DNA from: Talinum fruticosum
Taxonomy: Eukaryota; Streptophyta; Magnoliopsida; Caryophyllales; Talinaceae
Direction of reading: 5' to 3'
Assembly (NCBI GenBank): GCA_021018815.1
Contig: JAITYX010000088.1
Span: forward strand, 930,001 to 994,000
DNA length: 64,000 bases
Positions 44,030 through 56,046 of the stretch are shown in pieces. Position 1 is the stretch's first letter. The number at the start of each line of letters is the position of its first letter. A model generated the notes under the pieces. It did not search any database and was not told where the DNA came from. It worked only from the letters and a program-made list of their open reading frames with translations. A program made the position numbers and the translations under genes.

Positions 44030-44970
44030 TCATGATTATTCATGGGCATGGCATTGTAGACTAGGTCATGTTAGCATGCATACCATTAAGAAACTTGCAT
44101 CCCATGGTTTAGTCGGAGGATTGCCTAATTATGCATTTAAGAAAGATAAAATTTGTGAAGCATGCACAAAAGGAAACAAGTCGGATCATCTTTCAAATCT
44201 CTGAAAACTATTTCCACATCCAAAGCGCTTGAAATGTTGCATATGGATTTATGTGGTGAAATCCTCGTCAAGAGTCTCGGAGGTAAATCATATGTGCTTG
44301 TTATTGTTGATGATTACTCACGATTTACGTAGGTGTGTTTTCTTAAGCATAAAAATGAAGCTTTCAAAGAGTTCAGCAAGCTCTGCAGGAAAATCCAAGT
44401 TGAGTCTCGGACTCGGATCCGGAGAATTCGAACCGAGCATGGAAGGGAGTTCGACTACTAAGAGTTTGCAGAGTTTTGTGATAAGAATGACATCTCTCAC
44501 AACTTCTCAGCACCAAGAACTCCTCAACAAAATAGAGTGGTGGAGAGAAAGAACAAAACTCTTGAAGAAATAGCAAGGACAATGATGATTGAACACAATC
44601 TACCCTACTATTTCTAGGCTGAGGTAATCAACACAGACTAACTACACTTTGAACAGATGCCTCATCGGACCCATCTTCAAGAAAACTCCATACAAGCTCT
44701 ACAAAGGGAAGAAACCCAATATTTCATACTTTAGACCCTTTGGATGTAAGTGCTTTGTTCATAACAATGGTAAGGATCACCTGACTAAGTTTGATGCTCG
44801 GTCGGATGAAGGTATTTTTCTTGGTTATTCATCTCATAGCAAAGCTTGTCGCATTTTCAATAAAAGAACTAAGAAAGTGGAAGAAGGCATCCATGTTGTG
44901 TTTAATGAGATTGAACAGGAAAAACCAAGTGAGTCATCATTCTCGGACCTAAAGCTCAGCGAGTGATGAT
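44030..44970 (+). pseudogene. pol: Copia-C integrase, broken
   Basis: 'LGHVSMHTIKKLASHGLVGG' (about 44064) and the 'ACTKG' zinc-binding end, 'LHMDLCGEI' with first Asp (about 44240), 'IRTEHGREFDY'-like (second Asp region, altered), 'VVERKNKTLEEIARTMMIEH' (about 44537), and the C-terminal 'PFGCKCFVHNNGKDHLTKFD' to 'RIFNKRTKKVEEGIHVV' (open 44649-44966). Stops at 44330 and 44615 lie at TGG codons changed to TAG. Confidence 0.87.
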
Positions 44971-45309
44971 GATCGTGATGAAAATGAGCTCATCAAGAAT
45001 CACATCCATGGCACTCAAAATGAAGTCGCTCATAACGAAGTCACTCGGAATGAGACAACTCAAGAACCAGCTCAGAATGTTGAAGGACAATCTGATGAAC
45101 AAGCTCACTTAGAATAGGCTTCTCCGGATCAACCAATTCAACCTACAGATCTGGTGAACCAGAGAACGAGCAGAGCATTCAAGTATGCTTCCAGTCACCC
45201 ACTAGAAAACATCATATCCGACATTAACAAGTGGGGTAAGAACTCATTCCTCTCTTCAACATCTATGTGCATTCACTGTATTCATATCATTAACTGAACC
45301 CGAAATGCA

Positions 45310-46118
45310 CTAGAGGCCCTAAATGAACCTGAATAGGTAGAGGCCATGTAAGAGGAACTCAATCAATTCGAAAGAAACTAAGTCTAGACTCGACCAAACG
45401 ACGTTCTAACCACCCGAGTCATAGGAACCAAATGGGTTTTCAAGAACAAACTAGATGAAGGTAGGTTGGTAGTCGAAATAAGGCTACACTTGTGGCTCAA
45501 GGTTACAATCAAGAAGAAGGGATTGATTATAGGGAAACCTTTGCACCTGTAGCCGAATTGAAGCTATTAGAATTTTATTGGCATTTGTATCTAGCATGAA
45601 TATCAAATTGTATCAAATGGATGTGTAATGTGCATTTCTCAATGGTTTTATTGAAGAGGAGTCTATGTTGAGCAACCCCTGGATTTGAAAACTTAGAATT
45701 TCCAAATCATGTTTTCAAACCGCAAAAAGCTCTCTATGGCCTTAAACAAGCTCCCAAAGCTTGGTATGAAAGACTCGAGCAATTTCTTGGTTCAAAATGA
45801 TTTTACGAGAGGTCGGATTGACAAGACTCTCTTTATAAAAACCAAGGGGAAAGACTTTCTGATTGCTCCGATATATGTTGATGACATAATTTTTGGAGCT
45901 ACAAATGAAATTCTATGTGGAGAATTTTCCGAGTTAATGAGACAGGAATTCCAAATGAGTATGATGGGAGAACTTAATTTCTTCCTTGGTCTACAAATCA
46001 AGCAAGACAGAGATGGAATATATGTCCATCAATCATAGTACACCAAGGAGCTGCTAAAGAAGTACAAACTTCAAGATGCAAAACATGCAACAACACCCAT
46101 GAGTAACGAGCATAAAAC
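45310..46118 (+). pseudogene. pol: Copia-C reverse transcriptase, broken
   Basis: Blocks: 'GTKWVFKNKLDEG' (about 45426), 'KLYQMDV'-like with a stop (about 45606), '[19 protein letters not shown]' in a shifted frame for the 'KQAP.AWYERL' block (about 45725), YVDD at 45874-45885, 'MRQEFQMSMMGELNFFLGLQ' (about 45937). The last part is open for about 70 codons. Confidence 0.88.
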
Positions 46119-46820
46119 TAGACTCAAACGAAAAAGGCAAAGTAGTAGATCAAAAACTCTATCGAGGTCTGATTGGATCTTTGTTATATCTTACTTCTAG
46201 TAGGCCAGACATAATGCTTAGTGTCTGTCTATGTGCAAGATTTCAAGCTAATCCAAAAGAATCACATCTCATCTGCGGTGAGGAGAATATTCGGATATCT
46301 TGCGAGGACTCGGAATTTAGGTCTATGGTACTCCGGAGACACAGAACCGACTCTCACCTGGATACTCGGATGCTGATTATGCTGGATAAAAAGTTGATAG
46401 GAAGAGCACCTTAGGAGCCCGCCGGTTTCGGTTCAATCCTCGGATATCTTAGCACTCAAAGAAGCAAAACTCAGTAGCTCTATCAACTCGCCGAAGCTGA
46501 GTATATCGCAGCTGGGGCATGCTGTGCTCAAATTTTATGGATAAAGCAACACTTGAGAGATCTTAGACTTATATTCAAATCAATTTCAATCAAGTGTGAT
46601 AATAAGAGTGCAATCAGCATCACCAAGAATCCGAGTTCGAGCACTCAAAGACAAAACATATTGAGGTCGGTATCATTTCTTAAGGGACCATTCTAAGAAA
46701 GGTGATATTGAACTTGAATTCATTCATACCAATCTTCAATTGGCTGATATCTTTACTAAGCCACATAGTTAAGATTAGTTTTGCTTTATTAGGAATAAGC
46801 TTGGTATGTTAAACGCATAA
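46119..46820 (+). pseudogene. pol: Copia-C RNase H and pol C-terminus, broken
   Basis: 'YLTSSRPDIMLSV' (46184), 'YIAAGACCAQ' region (about 46500), 'KTKHIEV' (about 46655), 'LADIFTKP' (46741) and 'LGMLNA' with the stop at 46818-46820. Same end as in copia-B. Confidence 0.86.
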
Positions 46821-47136
46821 TTATATGCTTTTCCGTGTGAAGATTCTTTGTATGATTAGTGTGCTTACTTTCTTTAATAAGTTATTAGTTCCGTTGAACT
46901 AGTGATACTAAGCTAAGAGTTGTTATTTGCTTGCAATTTCGAGTCACTCGAAACTTAGCCGAGTCGGACTCGGATTTTGAGAAAATGGACATCAATCTTT
47001 TGAAATCATCTCTAGACAAGTGGAGAATTTCGTAATTTATCTTAAAAATCTTTCTCTCTCTCGTGCGCTGTGTTCGGATAACTAGCTATTGGGAGACAAT
47101 TGCTAGAATTCTAACCGTTGGAGAAGAGAACAGATC

Positions 47137-49783
47137 TGTAACGCCCCCAATCACCAATACTTAATAATCCCTTCATTAGGGACTATTACGTAAGGTCGCA
47201 GCTGAAGGTAACGATCGAAGACGTTACCGCCGTCCCAAAAATAGGACAAGGCTAAATATATGAAATAAAATTGAAATTCAACTTATGCATCCACTGTTAT
47301 ATTTCCATTGATCCTGTTAGAAGTAACTACTTACTACCCGGTAGCTAAATCATCCCAAAGTACAGTTTATCGATTTAGCAACATAATATTTATACAACCT
47401 ACGAGTAATTCCCAAGGTCATACCTAACCCTGGTTGAAGGTAAAATCACCGTGAGCGTCTATATACCTTCGATTTGCGAATGCCACGTGACTGGCTAGGG
47501 TTTGCCTTCATCGGACTTAGGAAATGGTTGATTGTTCACCAATGCTTCTTCCTAAAACAAAAACAAGTAAAATATTTGAAAGAGTGAGTCGAAACTCAGC
47601 ACGAACACTCCTGCACTATAAAACAACTTTGAAACATATTTTAATTGAGCGCGCGCATTTCAATTCATTTTAGTTTGAAATCAAGGGAGAGAATATGAGT
47701 AAAACTTGCTTGCCTGGTTATTATCCGAAAGTGGAACCCCTTGATAATTGATACGATCTTAGTAAGGTGCACACCTCCCGGCCGACCGAGAACCCGAGTT
47801 GAAGCCGCGTGGGTTGGGCATAAGCCCCGATGATTGATAATTGATGGGCATAAGCCCCGATAATTGATGATTGGGCGGGGACCACTTGATTAGGTGGCAA
47901 AACTTGATTTGCAAATGATTCATTATTAATTATATATATGAGAAATATTGAGATTTGATGAAACATGTGAGTTTTCGAAAGGTACGAGCAATGAACGTAC
48001 TCGAATTGAGAATATTTGTTTCTCCCCTTTTGCGTAAATTTGAGTTATCGGCTATTCGGCAACGGAAGTGGCCTCAGTTCGTTTAAAATGGATTTCTAAA
48101 GTTAATAATGTTTTCTTGAGTTTTAATGCTTGAATTTGTATAAGCTTTAACAATGTACTTCATTTCTTATATTCGTATGAAAATCGATTAAATTAATGTT
48201 TGTATTACTCAGCTTTACTGCGTTTATTGAATACAATTCATATTAGTTAGAGAAGTTGATTAGGCTAACTAAATACCCAATGATGTTGGTGTTATTCAAT
48301 TTGCTAGATGACTTGGATTGAAAAATGGTGTACATATATACACAACACTTATTCTTAATTCCTTCCTCACTTCTCCCTTCTCTCGCACTCAAAACCTATA
48401 GTTAAATAATTAATTAATCCATCAAATGCCCTTCCATCGGAAGGTTTCACAACTTTGCCGAATCGCCCAAAACTCATACATACACCCTTTTAAGTGCCTA
48501 AGCGTTATTTCCTCGACGTAACTCGTATTCATAACCAAATTAAGCCTACCAAGTGTTCAAATGTCCCCCATGCCTCTTACACAATCTGTTATCCGACTTC
48601 ACCCTCCTGCATATTTTTTTTTCCTTCCTTTGTGCTCAATTTTAGCTATTTGCAAAATGTAACAATTCCACCAAATTGTTCAATTCGATAACAAAACATC
48701 CTCAATCTCATTCACTAGTTCATAATTTCCCCAAAGATATCACATTCGTACAATCAATTCACCAAAACACCAACCCTAAATCCTTCACACCAATTCAAAT
48801 TTTCCCAAATTAATCTTTAACTTCACTCCACAAACATATTTATAAATCAAATAATTCAATTCACAATTATAATTGCTCAAATAAATAACGAACTTGATAA
48901 TTTAGGGTTTAGGGCTTTTACCTTCGAATTCACAGAGGAGGACTTAAGGAAAGGAAGGAGGGGATGTCGGTGGTGCACGGTAGCTCCGGCGACGTGGGGG
49001 CAAGCACCGGCGTTGAGCTCCGACGGCCGAGCCGCGGCTGATGGATGGACCGCAGAATGGGTCGCCGAGAGTGGTGAGGCAGGGCATCCGCCCGTGTGGG
49101 AGAGAGAGCGGTGGCGAGAGAGAGGCGTCGAGCGTCTCCCGACGACGCCGACGTCGGCTTCGGCCGGCGTTGGTGGCGCTTGGTGGCCGGGAGCGGGCTG
49201 CAAGTGGAGGCGGGCGAATCCCGCAGCGCCTAGCGGGAGGTAGAGAGAGACAGCGAGAGAGGGAGGAAGCGAGACGAGAGAGGAACAGGGGACAACCGGC
49301 GCCGGTCTCCGCCGGCGTCGATGGCGCTGGTGGCCGGAGAAGGCGCCCACGGGGAAGAAGAAGCGAGGGAGGACGGGAGGAGCAGGGGAAGCGGGGAGCA
49401 ATTGAAACCGAGCTTGCCTAATTATTTCGATCTTAACCGCCTTTCCCTTTTTTTTTTTTTTTTCTATTTCTGGATGTTTCTTTAAAAAATCTGGTTTTTA
49501 TTATTTTGATTTATTTTGATTTATTTATTTATTTATTTACTTTGTTTTCTTTTATTGTTACTTTTAATTTTGTTTTAATAATGATGTTCACAAATTAAAA
49601 TCTTATTATGAAATTTTTATTAGGGCCACTTCGTCGCCTTAGCTGCATAACACATGTATAAGGATAATGTAAATACAAAATATCGAATTGAAGTGCACGC
49701 GCTCAATTATATAAATAGTGTACGTAATAAAATAAATAATGTGATTTAAAATAAATAATGTGATTTAGGGTCGGGTTGTTACA
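47137..49783 (+). mobile_element. 2.65-kb solo LTR (probable Ty3/gypsy) nested in copia-C
   Basis: TGTAACGCCCCC...GGGTCGGGTTGTTACA; ends form the inverted pair TGTAAC/GTTACA. Flanks are CAG(a)TC at 47131-47136 and CAGTC at 49784-49788, and the empty site is visible in copia-B's homologous spacer, so it is a 5-bp target duplication with one inserted base on the left. No gag or pol inside, so it is best read as a solo LTR. Contents: short repeats of 'gggcataagccccgat' at about 47815-47870, a telobox near 48901, a GC-rich stretch at 48960-49400 and a T run at about 49448-49463. A reversed truncated relative fills 1-1133. Ty3/gypsy assignment is inferred from the terminal sequence and length. Confidence 0.8.
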
Positions 49784-50124
49784 CAGTCACACCGGTCAAA
49801 GGTGACCGTCGAAGAGCCGAGTCGAACGGATACTCGAAGGACACTTACTTCTCTATAAATAACGCTTATTTTCCTTCATTTAGTTACTTTCATCGTTCGT
49901 TTTCTTTCACTCTCGTAATTAAATCCTCGTGAACAAGTTCTCTACGATCAAAGCAACGCTCGGTGATCTCAACCTTAGTGAAGAACCTCTCAAGTAAGCT
50001 CTGTTGCTCTCAGCTCTCTCTTCATCTACTTTTTTATTTTCGTTCTCCTTTTGCCTCACTCTCTTCGGGCTTTCTCTCTCTATCGCTCTCAAAAGCTCAT
50101 CTTCTTTCTCTTTTCTACATCAAA
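49784..50124 (+). other. Spacer before aORF, copia-C (right of nested LTR)
   Basis: Continues the copia spacer interrupted at 47136. Contains 'ctataaataacg' at about 49853, homologous to the TATA-like motif before copia-B's aORF. Confidence 0.6.
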
Positions 50125-51230
50125 ACGCCAAAAAGTTTCCCACCCTGATTTTCTTAGTTCTACAACCAAGAAATCGCGTACTAAAAGCCCGGAAGGCCCC
50201 TCCAATACTTCCAAACCTCTTGTCACCCAGACATCTCACGTTGGATGATAAATTCTTTCTAACCACAAAATTTTCGTGGTTGCCTCACATCTAATCCTTT
50301 GGGGTCTACAATTTTCTTTGTTTTAGCGAGTTCATTTACCCTAAACTCATCTTTAAGTTTTACACTCATCTTTCCAGCTTCCGAGGGTATCCTCACCTCA
50401 TGCGTTCTAAACATCACCGTTCGCATCAATACTTCCCTCCTCCATCGACTTTTCAAAGTATCCTCTCTTTTCTTAAACAGCAACCCCATACCTTTCAACG
50501 AGGTTGCTAATGACTTCTTTGAGAAGTACGCTAAAGAATTCCCGAGTCACGTAAAAACTTCTCTGTGAACCAACTAAAGTCGAAGCTCGTCTTCCGTGTT
50601 TCCTACCGATGACGACCTTCTTCTCACAGACATTCTAACAAAGAGAACCCCAACTCCAAGCATCTCAAAACTCTTTTTGATATTCTAGAGGGCTATGAAG
50701 TAGACCTCTTTCCCATAATAGTCGAGCAAATGGCAGCTGTGCCAGCTCGGACTCGGAATAAAAAGACCACCCCTCTTCCTTTCGGGGCTCTTCTCACCCT
50801 CATCTTCAAACAGTTCAAAGTTCCTTTTTCCTCGGATCCTAACGCAATTTCGAGGCTGCCATTGTCGTTGGCAAAAAGGAACTCCTTGGGTATGGATACC
50901 GGGAGACCCAACCGGGTGTCTAGGTTCATAGCTCGGACTGAGGCCACCTTCTCCGCCTCATACTCGGAATCAGCCCACTCTCTCTCTACCTCCTCCACCT
51001 GGTGGTGCCTCCACCTCGGGTGTTTCTTATATCATCTCTTCTGCGTTGTCCACTACTATTATGGACAAGATCTCCTCGATGTCCACTTAGTTCATGGACA
51101 TGCTTCGGTCATTCAAGACTCGTCCTTCGCCTATGACCATTAACCGAAAACCGCTCAATCCCAAATCCGAGAGCAGCAAGATGTGCTTCTCGAGATGAAA
51201 GCCCTGGTTAAGGAGCAGAGGTAGCTGATG
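50125..51230 (+). pseudogene. Copia-C extra ORF (aORF), start lost and 3' truncated
   Basis: The position of the family ATG reads ACG at 50125-50127, followed by 'PKSFP' and early stops. Later blocks are clear: 'LDDKFFLTTKFSWLPHI' (about 50240), 'VFKFYTHLSSFRGY'-type residues in a shifted frame, 'LLHRLFKVSSLFLNSNPIPF' (about 50443), 'NEVANDFFEKYAKEFPS' (about 50500), 'NPNSKHLKTLF' (about 50650). The C-terminal Glu/Lys-rich part is missing: at about 51230 sequence switches to LTR-derived DNA. Confidence 0.72.
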
Positions 51231-51555
51231 TGAACGTTGTAGTGGTTCTTCCGAGTGACTCGTGAAAATATCCGTTGAGATGTGAACATTATGCAATGGC
51301 TCTTGACTCTTAACGGTGTTCCAATCAACTTGTGTTGTCCGAAAAGTAGGGCGGAAACCACCGTTAAGCTTAGCGTTATAGTTTTCAAGTTTTGGAAACA
51401 AACAACCCCGACACAGCGTCCGGGCCTTGTTCATAAGTAGAAAAGCCTTGTCTCGCTGGTGATTGACGACTTGAAGCTAGGTTACTTTTGTATATCAAAA
51501 ATGAGATAACCTCGTTTAGATAACCTACAAAAGTAAACAGCTTTGGTTCTCAAAG
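51231..51555 (-). repeat. Duplicate of copia-C's left flank (copia-D LTR segment)
   Basis: Near-identical to 40306-40627, including the terminal 'ttctcaaag' next to the LTR start. It is minus-strand copia LTR sequence placed between truncated aORF and the 3' LTR of a plus-strand element, where a polypurine tract should be. Confidence 0.9.
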
Positions 51556-52938
51556 TGAAGTCTCGGACTTTACACATACATCATGCTCGAGATCCATCAA
51601 AGAATCAGGTATAAGACTTCTGCTCTCATAAGGTTTTGATTACAAGTCATTCTATGTGCCTTAGAAACTTTTCTAAGTGATATAGCATCTTTTACGAGTG
51701 TTACAAAATCTATTGCATTCATTTTCATCCGCTTCGATCGACTCAAAAGCATATTCTTACATGTCATTCTACACAATGTTCCGAGTCACTCGGACAACAG
51801 ATCGAATATATCGCATGTTCAAACACTTGTTCTATTTTGCATAAACTCGAGTCCGACTTCATGATCTAAGTTTGATTGGATTACTCGTGTTAATTCATAT
51901 TTCTAAGTCGACATGCTTGGTTTAAACATTGGCAGTCTAGATCAAGTCCTTTCTCTCCGATGATTATCTAACTTGCTTTTCTTCTAGACTCGACTCGGAT
52001 GGATTTTGAGTCTCATGGATATTAAACTTAGAAAATTCCATTCCTTTTCCGACTCGAGATAATTATGCACTTAATTATCTTAATTAATTTATTATCTTTA
52101 TCTAATCTTGGACCAAAGTATTTCATACTTTAAGAACCAAATTGATTTACTTTTGTAGGTTATTCAAACGACGCTATCCTATTTTTGAATTACAAAAGTA
52201 ACCGGCTTCAAAACGTTAAATCACCAGCGAGATAAGGCTTTTTCTACCTTTGATCGAAGATTAGACACTATGTCGTGGCATGTCTGTTTCCAAAACCGCA
52301 AAAACTACAACGCTAGGCTCGACGGTGGTTTCCACCCTACTTTTCGAACACCACCGGTGGTTTGGGACTTCCAAAGGAGTCAAGAGCCATTGCCCAACGT
52401 TCACACCTCAATGGATATTTTCCGAGTGACTCGAAAAACCATTGCAACGGTCACAAGGGACTTCCAGGTGAGAAGATAGTTACAACGGCTAATATGCTTG
52501 GTTATCTATAAATAAAAGCCAACTCTCAAGACTTGAAAATTGTTGAACCAATTGTTAATACACATACTTAAGCAAAAGTCTTCGTATTCATTCTCAATCT
52601 TCTACTTACAACTCCAACTATATATTTAATATTCTCCGAGTCTAGGAAAATCTTGTAAGGAGTTGTCTAAAGGAGCAACTCTAGTTGAGTCATTCTACTA
52701 TATTTTGTGGATTCAAAATAGTGGATTTGACTTCGTGCTTGGATTAGCACGGTCCGTGGTTTTCTGCCCCATGAGGGTTTCCACGTAATTTCGTGTTGAT
52801 ACTTTTCCGAGTCCAATCTAGACTCATAATCTGCTTCTGTCTCTATTTTGTGCAAAAGAGTTTTATTTTGCAAAAATCTTCCATCACCCTATTCACCCTC
52901 CTCTAGGGTGACTTAACTTCTCCAAGAGCAAACCTTCA
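51556..52938 (+). repeat. Copia-C right LTR
   Basis: 1383 bp, TGAAGTCTCGG...CAAACCTTCA. TATA-like TATAAATAA at 52507-52515. About 150 bp between two 'cgag' motifs near 52638 are deleted compared with the 5' LTR. It is flanked on both sides by CAAAG (51551-51555 and 52939-52943), exactly as a solo LTR would be. Confidence 0.92.
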
Positions 52939-53476
52939 CAAAGTATAAAATACTTCGTTCCATGATTAGGCATAGATAATAATATAATTAAGATAAATAA
53001 GTGTATAATTATCTAAGGCTCTAGAAGAATGAAATTTTCCGAGTCTAATATTCATTATACTCAAATTTCATTAGAGTAAGTATTATGAAAGATCAAGTTA
53101 TAAGAGTGAGAAAATATCGGAGTATAAGTACTTGATCAAGACAAATAACTCTCAAAGAAACATGCCGACTTAAACAAATAGGAATGAACACCGTAATTCA
53201 CTTTGCTTTGGAATATACAGATCGAAATCGGGTATGAGGCGTTCGAGAGATTATTTGAACATGCGATAAATCTAAGTAGTGTCCGAGTGACTCGAAACAT
53301 CAATGCAAGTTGAAAGAGAAAATGTGTTTTCCGAGTCGATCGTAATCGAATGAAAACATATGCAATAGTTTCTATAGTACTCGTAATGACTTGTAATCAA
53401 AACCTAAGAGGGATGGGGTTTGTACCTGTCTTTGGTAGTACTCGTAACGCTATAGTTTCATAGTCTCGTGTCTTCA
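52939..53476 (-). repeat. Copia-D 3' LTR, right part
   Basis: Starts on minus with TGAAG at 53476 and ends at the CAAAG target copy of copia-C, continuing at 40627. Palindrome 1 can be rebuilt across the insertion. Confidence 0.9.
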
Positions 53477-53681
53477 ATCTCCCCTTTTTGATGAAAAGCA
53501 TTCCATACTTAAACAGATACTTTCGTAGTGAAATAATTATCGGTTTTCATTCCGAATAAGTAGAGTATCTTAGAGAATAGAGTAATGAGTGAAGTGTTTT
53601 GTGCTTAGAAAATGTATGCGGATAACTCATTTAGCTAGGAATATGAATACTTGCATCGGAGCGAGAGAAAACAAATTGGAA

Positions 53682-53702
53682 CATATATATATATATATAT
53701 AT
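53682..53702. repeat. (AT)n in array unit 1, about 21 bp
   Basis: Equivalent tracts in the other units: 54942-55012 (71 bp), 56245-56262 (18 bp), 57510-57519 (10 bp). Confidence 0.9.
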
Positions 53703-54651
53703 CGGAGCAAAAAAATAAATAATAAGAGAAACAAGTCGATATATGAGAGCATAAACTACATGAGACATTTAAACTCACAAAGAGTTATACTCATAAATCA
53801 ATATGCTCAAAAACATAAACTTCATTCATATATATACGTAAATACAAAAACACAGAAAGTACATAGAAGGGAGGGTGATAAAACTCCCCTAAAGAAGACA
53901 AAAAATTTTCTTAGTATTATTCTCCCCTTGCCTTTCACCGAAACGTAAAAATTGGTCCAAATGTATCAAGTTGATACAAATTTGATGTCCAGAAAAAAAC
54001 AAGAGAAAAAAAAAGTTAAGACGGTGGTATGGGTGTGGTCTTAGTAGAAGCGGATGAACGTGCAAGTGCGACTTCGATGATATGCTTATGAAGAAGTTGA
54101 AGATCCGAGTGGTGGCAGCACCAGTATCTCCGGTAGGGGCCGAGCTCCGAGTGGCCGACCTAGAATGAGATCATCCAGAGGTTCATCCTCTTGAAATGCC
54201 ACCGAGGTGGGTGCTTCCTCTTGCTTGACTCGTTGCGGACTGTCCAAAGCATCCGCATGGTCTTTGACTCACTCGGATCGTTGTCCGAGCTTATCTGTTC
54301 AGTTAAGGAGCGGGAGCACCTTGTCCCTTAGCTTCTTCCTTTTCTTCTCGTTCTTCCTCTTTCTCTTCTTCTTCATTTTCTCCTTCCTCCTTCTCCTCGA
54401 AGGAGCCGCTTCAGCCGCATCCTCCTCTTCTCGCTTCAGCTGCCTCTCCGGATGGAGACTTCGCAGGGCTCGAGGACTTTTAAGATGTTTCTCGCCTATC
54501 TCGGGTCCCGAGCCGCTTTGGAGCACCTTTCTCCGAGGAGCTTGATCATCTCCTCGCTGCTCCTTAACCAAAGCCTTCATTTCGAGGAGCACATCTTGAT
54601 GCTCTTGAATTTGAGATTGGGCTGTTTTTTAGTTGATGGCCATGGATTTGA

Positions 54652-54735
54652 CTTGTAATCAAAACCTAGGAGGGATGGGTTTGTACTGTCTTTGGTAGTA
54701 CTCGGAATGGTATAGTTTCATAGTCCGAGTCTTCA
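54652..54735 (-). repeat. LTR-start fragment 1 in the array
   Basis: First 84 bp of LTR (TGAAGACTCGG on minus), preceded by a polypurine tract and followed by aORF sequence instead of LTR. Confidence 0.88.
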
Positions 54736-54938
54736 ATCTCCCCTTTTTGATGAAAGGCATTACGTACTTAAACACAAACATTGGTAGTGAAATAATTATG
54801 AGTTTTCATTCGAATAAGTAGAGTATCTCGGAGAATAGAGTAATGAATGAAGTGTTTTGTACTTCGAAAATTTCTACTGGATAACTCGTTCAGCTAGGAA
54901 TATGAATACTTCCATCGGAGCGAGAGAAAACAAATGGT

Positions 54939-54941
<3 letters not shown>

Positions 54942-55012
<71 letters not shown>
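54942..55012. repeat. (AT)n in array unit 2, about 71 bp
   Basis: Longest microsatellite in the window; uninterrupted AT repeat. Confidence 0.95.
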
Positions 55013-55013
<1 letters not shown>

Positions 55014-55397
55014 CAAAAAAATAAATAATAAGAGAAACAAGTCGATATATCGGAGCATAAACTACATGAGACATTTAAACTCAAAAAGAGTTATACTCAT
55101 AAATCAATATGCTCAAAAACAGAAACTTCATTCACATATATACGTAAATACAAAAAACACAGAAAGTACATAGAAGAAAGGGTGAGAAAACTCCCCTAAA
55201 CAAGAGAACAAATTTTCTTAGTATTATTCTCTCCCTTGCCTTTCAACAAAAACACAAAAATTGGGCCAAATGTATCAAGTTGATACAAGTTTGATTTCTG
55301 GACAAAAAAAAACAAGAGAAAAAAAAGTTAAGACGGTGGAGTGGATGCGGTCCGAGTGGAAGCGGATGAACGTGCAAGTGCCCCTTCGATGATATGC

Positions 55398-55835
55398 CTA
55401 TGAACACATTGAAGATCCGGGCGGTGGGAGAACCAAGATCTCCGGTAGGGGCTCGGCTCCGAGTGGTTGACCTAGAATGAGATCATGAAGAGGTTCATCC
55501 TCTTGAAATGCCATGGAGAGGGGTGCTTCCTCTTGCTTGACTCGCTGCGGACTGTTCAGTATTCGCGAGGTCTTCGACTCACTCGGATCGTTGTCCGAGC
55601 TTATCCGTTCTGGTTGAGTAGCAGGAGCACCTTGTCCCTCGCCTTCTTCCTTTTCTTCTCGTTCTTCCTCTTTCTCTTCTTCTTCATTTTCTCCTTCCTC
55701 CTTCTCCTCGAAGGAGCCGCTTGAGCTGCATCCTCCTCTTCCGCTCAGCTGCCTCTCCGGATGGACACTTGGGAGGGCTCGAGGACTCTTAAGATGTTTC
55801 TTAGCCGTCCGGGGTCCTGAGCCGCTTTGGAGCAC
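55398..55835 (-). pseudogene. aORF C-terminal reading frame in array unit (55960-54736)
   Basis: Open for 145 codons. A basic 'KKHLKSPRALPSVHPERQL' block, then a Glu/Lys run (EEKEEGENEEEEKEEE), then 'KQEEAPLSMAFQEDEPLHDL' and 'ILGQPLGAEPLPEILVLPPP'. Highly charged, probably coiled coil. The other units encode the same segment in shifted frames (for example 56910-56476 keeps the C-terminal block). The E-rich frame is probably the original one, because only it leads into the conserved acidic and Pro-rich end. Confidence 0.6.
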
Positions 55836-55960
55836 CTTTCTCTAAGGAGCTCGATCATTTCCTACCACTCCTTAACCAAGGCCTTCATTTCAAGGAGCAC
55901 ATCTTGCTCGCTCTTGAATTTGAGATTGGGCTGTTTTTTAGTTGATGGCCGTGGATTTGA

Positions 55961-56046
55961 CTTGTAATAAAAACCTAGGAGAGATGGGGTTTGTACCTGT
56001 CTTTGGTAGTACTCGTAATGGTATAGTTTCATAGTCGGAGTCTTCA
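55961..56046 (-). repeat. LTR-start fragment 2 in the array
   Basis: Same 86-bp LTR start and same junction to aORF sequence. Confidence 0.88.

Larger units (their letters stand above)
40628..52938 (+). mobile_element. Copia-C: Ty1/copia element nested in copia-D LTR, chimeric 3' end
   Basis: 5' LTR 40628-41995, gag, pol, spacer with a nested 2.65-kb LTR, aORF truncated at about 51230, then a 325-bp duplicate of its own left flank, then LTR 51556-52938. CAAAG target copies stand left of the first LTR, left of the second LTR and right of the second LTR. No polypurine tract precedes the second LTR. All frames are broken. Confidence 0.93.

Noticed and set aside
48877..49421. Long GC-rich open frames on both strands (up to 174 codons) as a gene
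   Set aside because: They overlap on opposite strands, are Ala/Arg/Pro-rich low-complexity and lie inside a repeated LTR; no domain is recognisable.
54299..54592. Arg/Lys-rich frame (KKKRKRKNEKKRKK) as a nuclear-localised protein
   Set aside because: It is the alternative frame of the Glu/Lys-rich aORF tail; only the E-rich frame runs into the conserved C-terminal motif.
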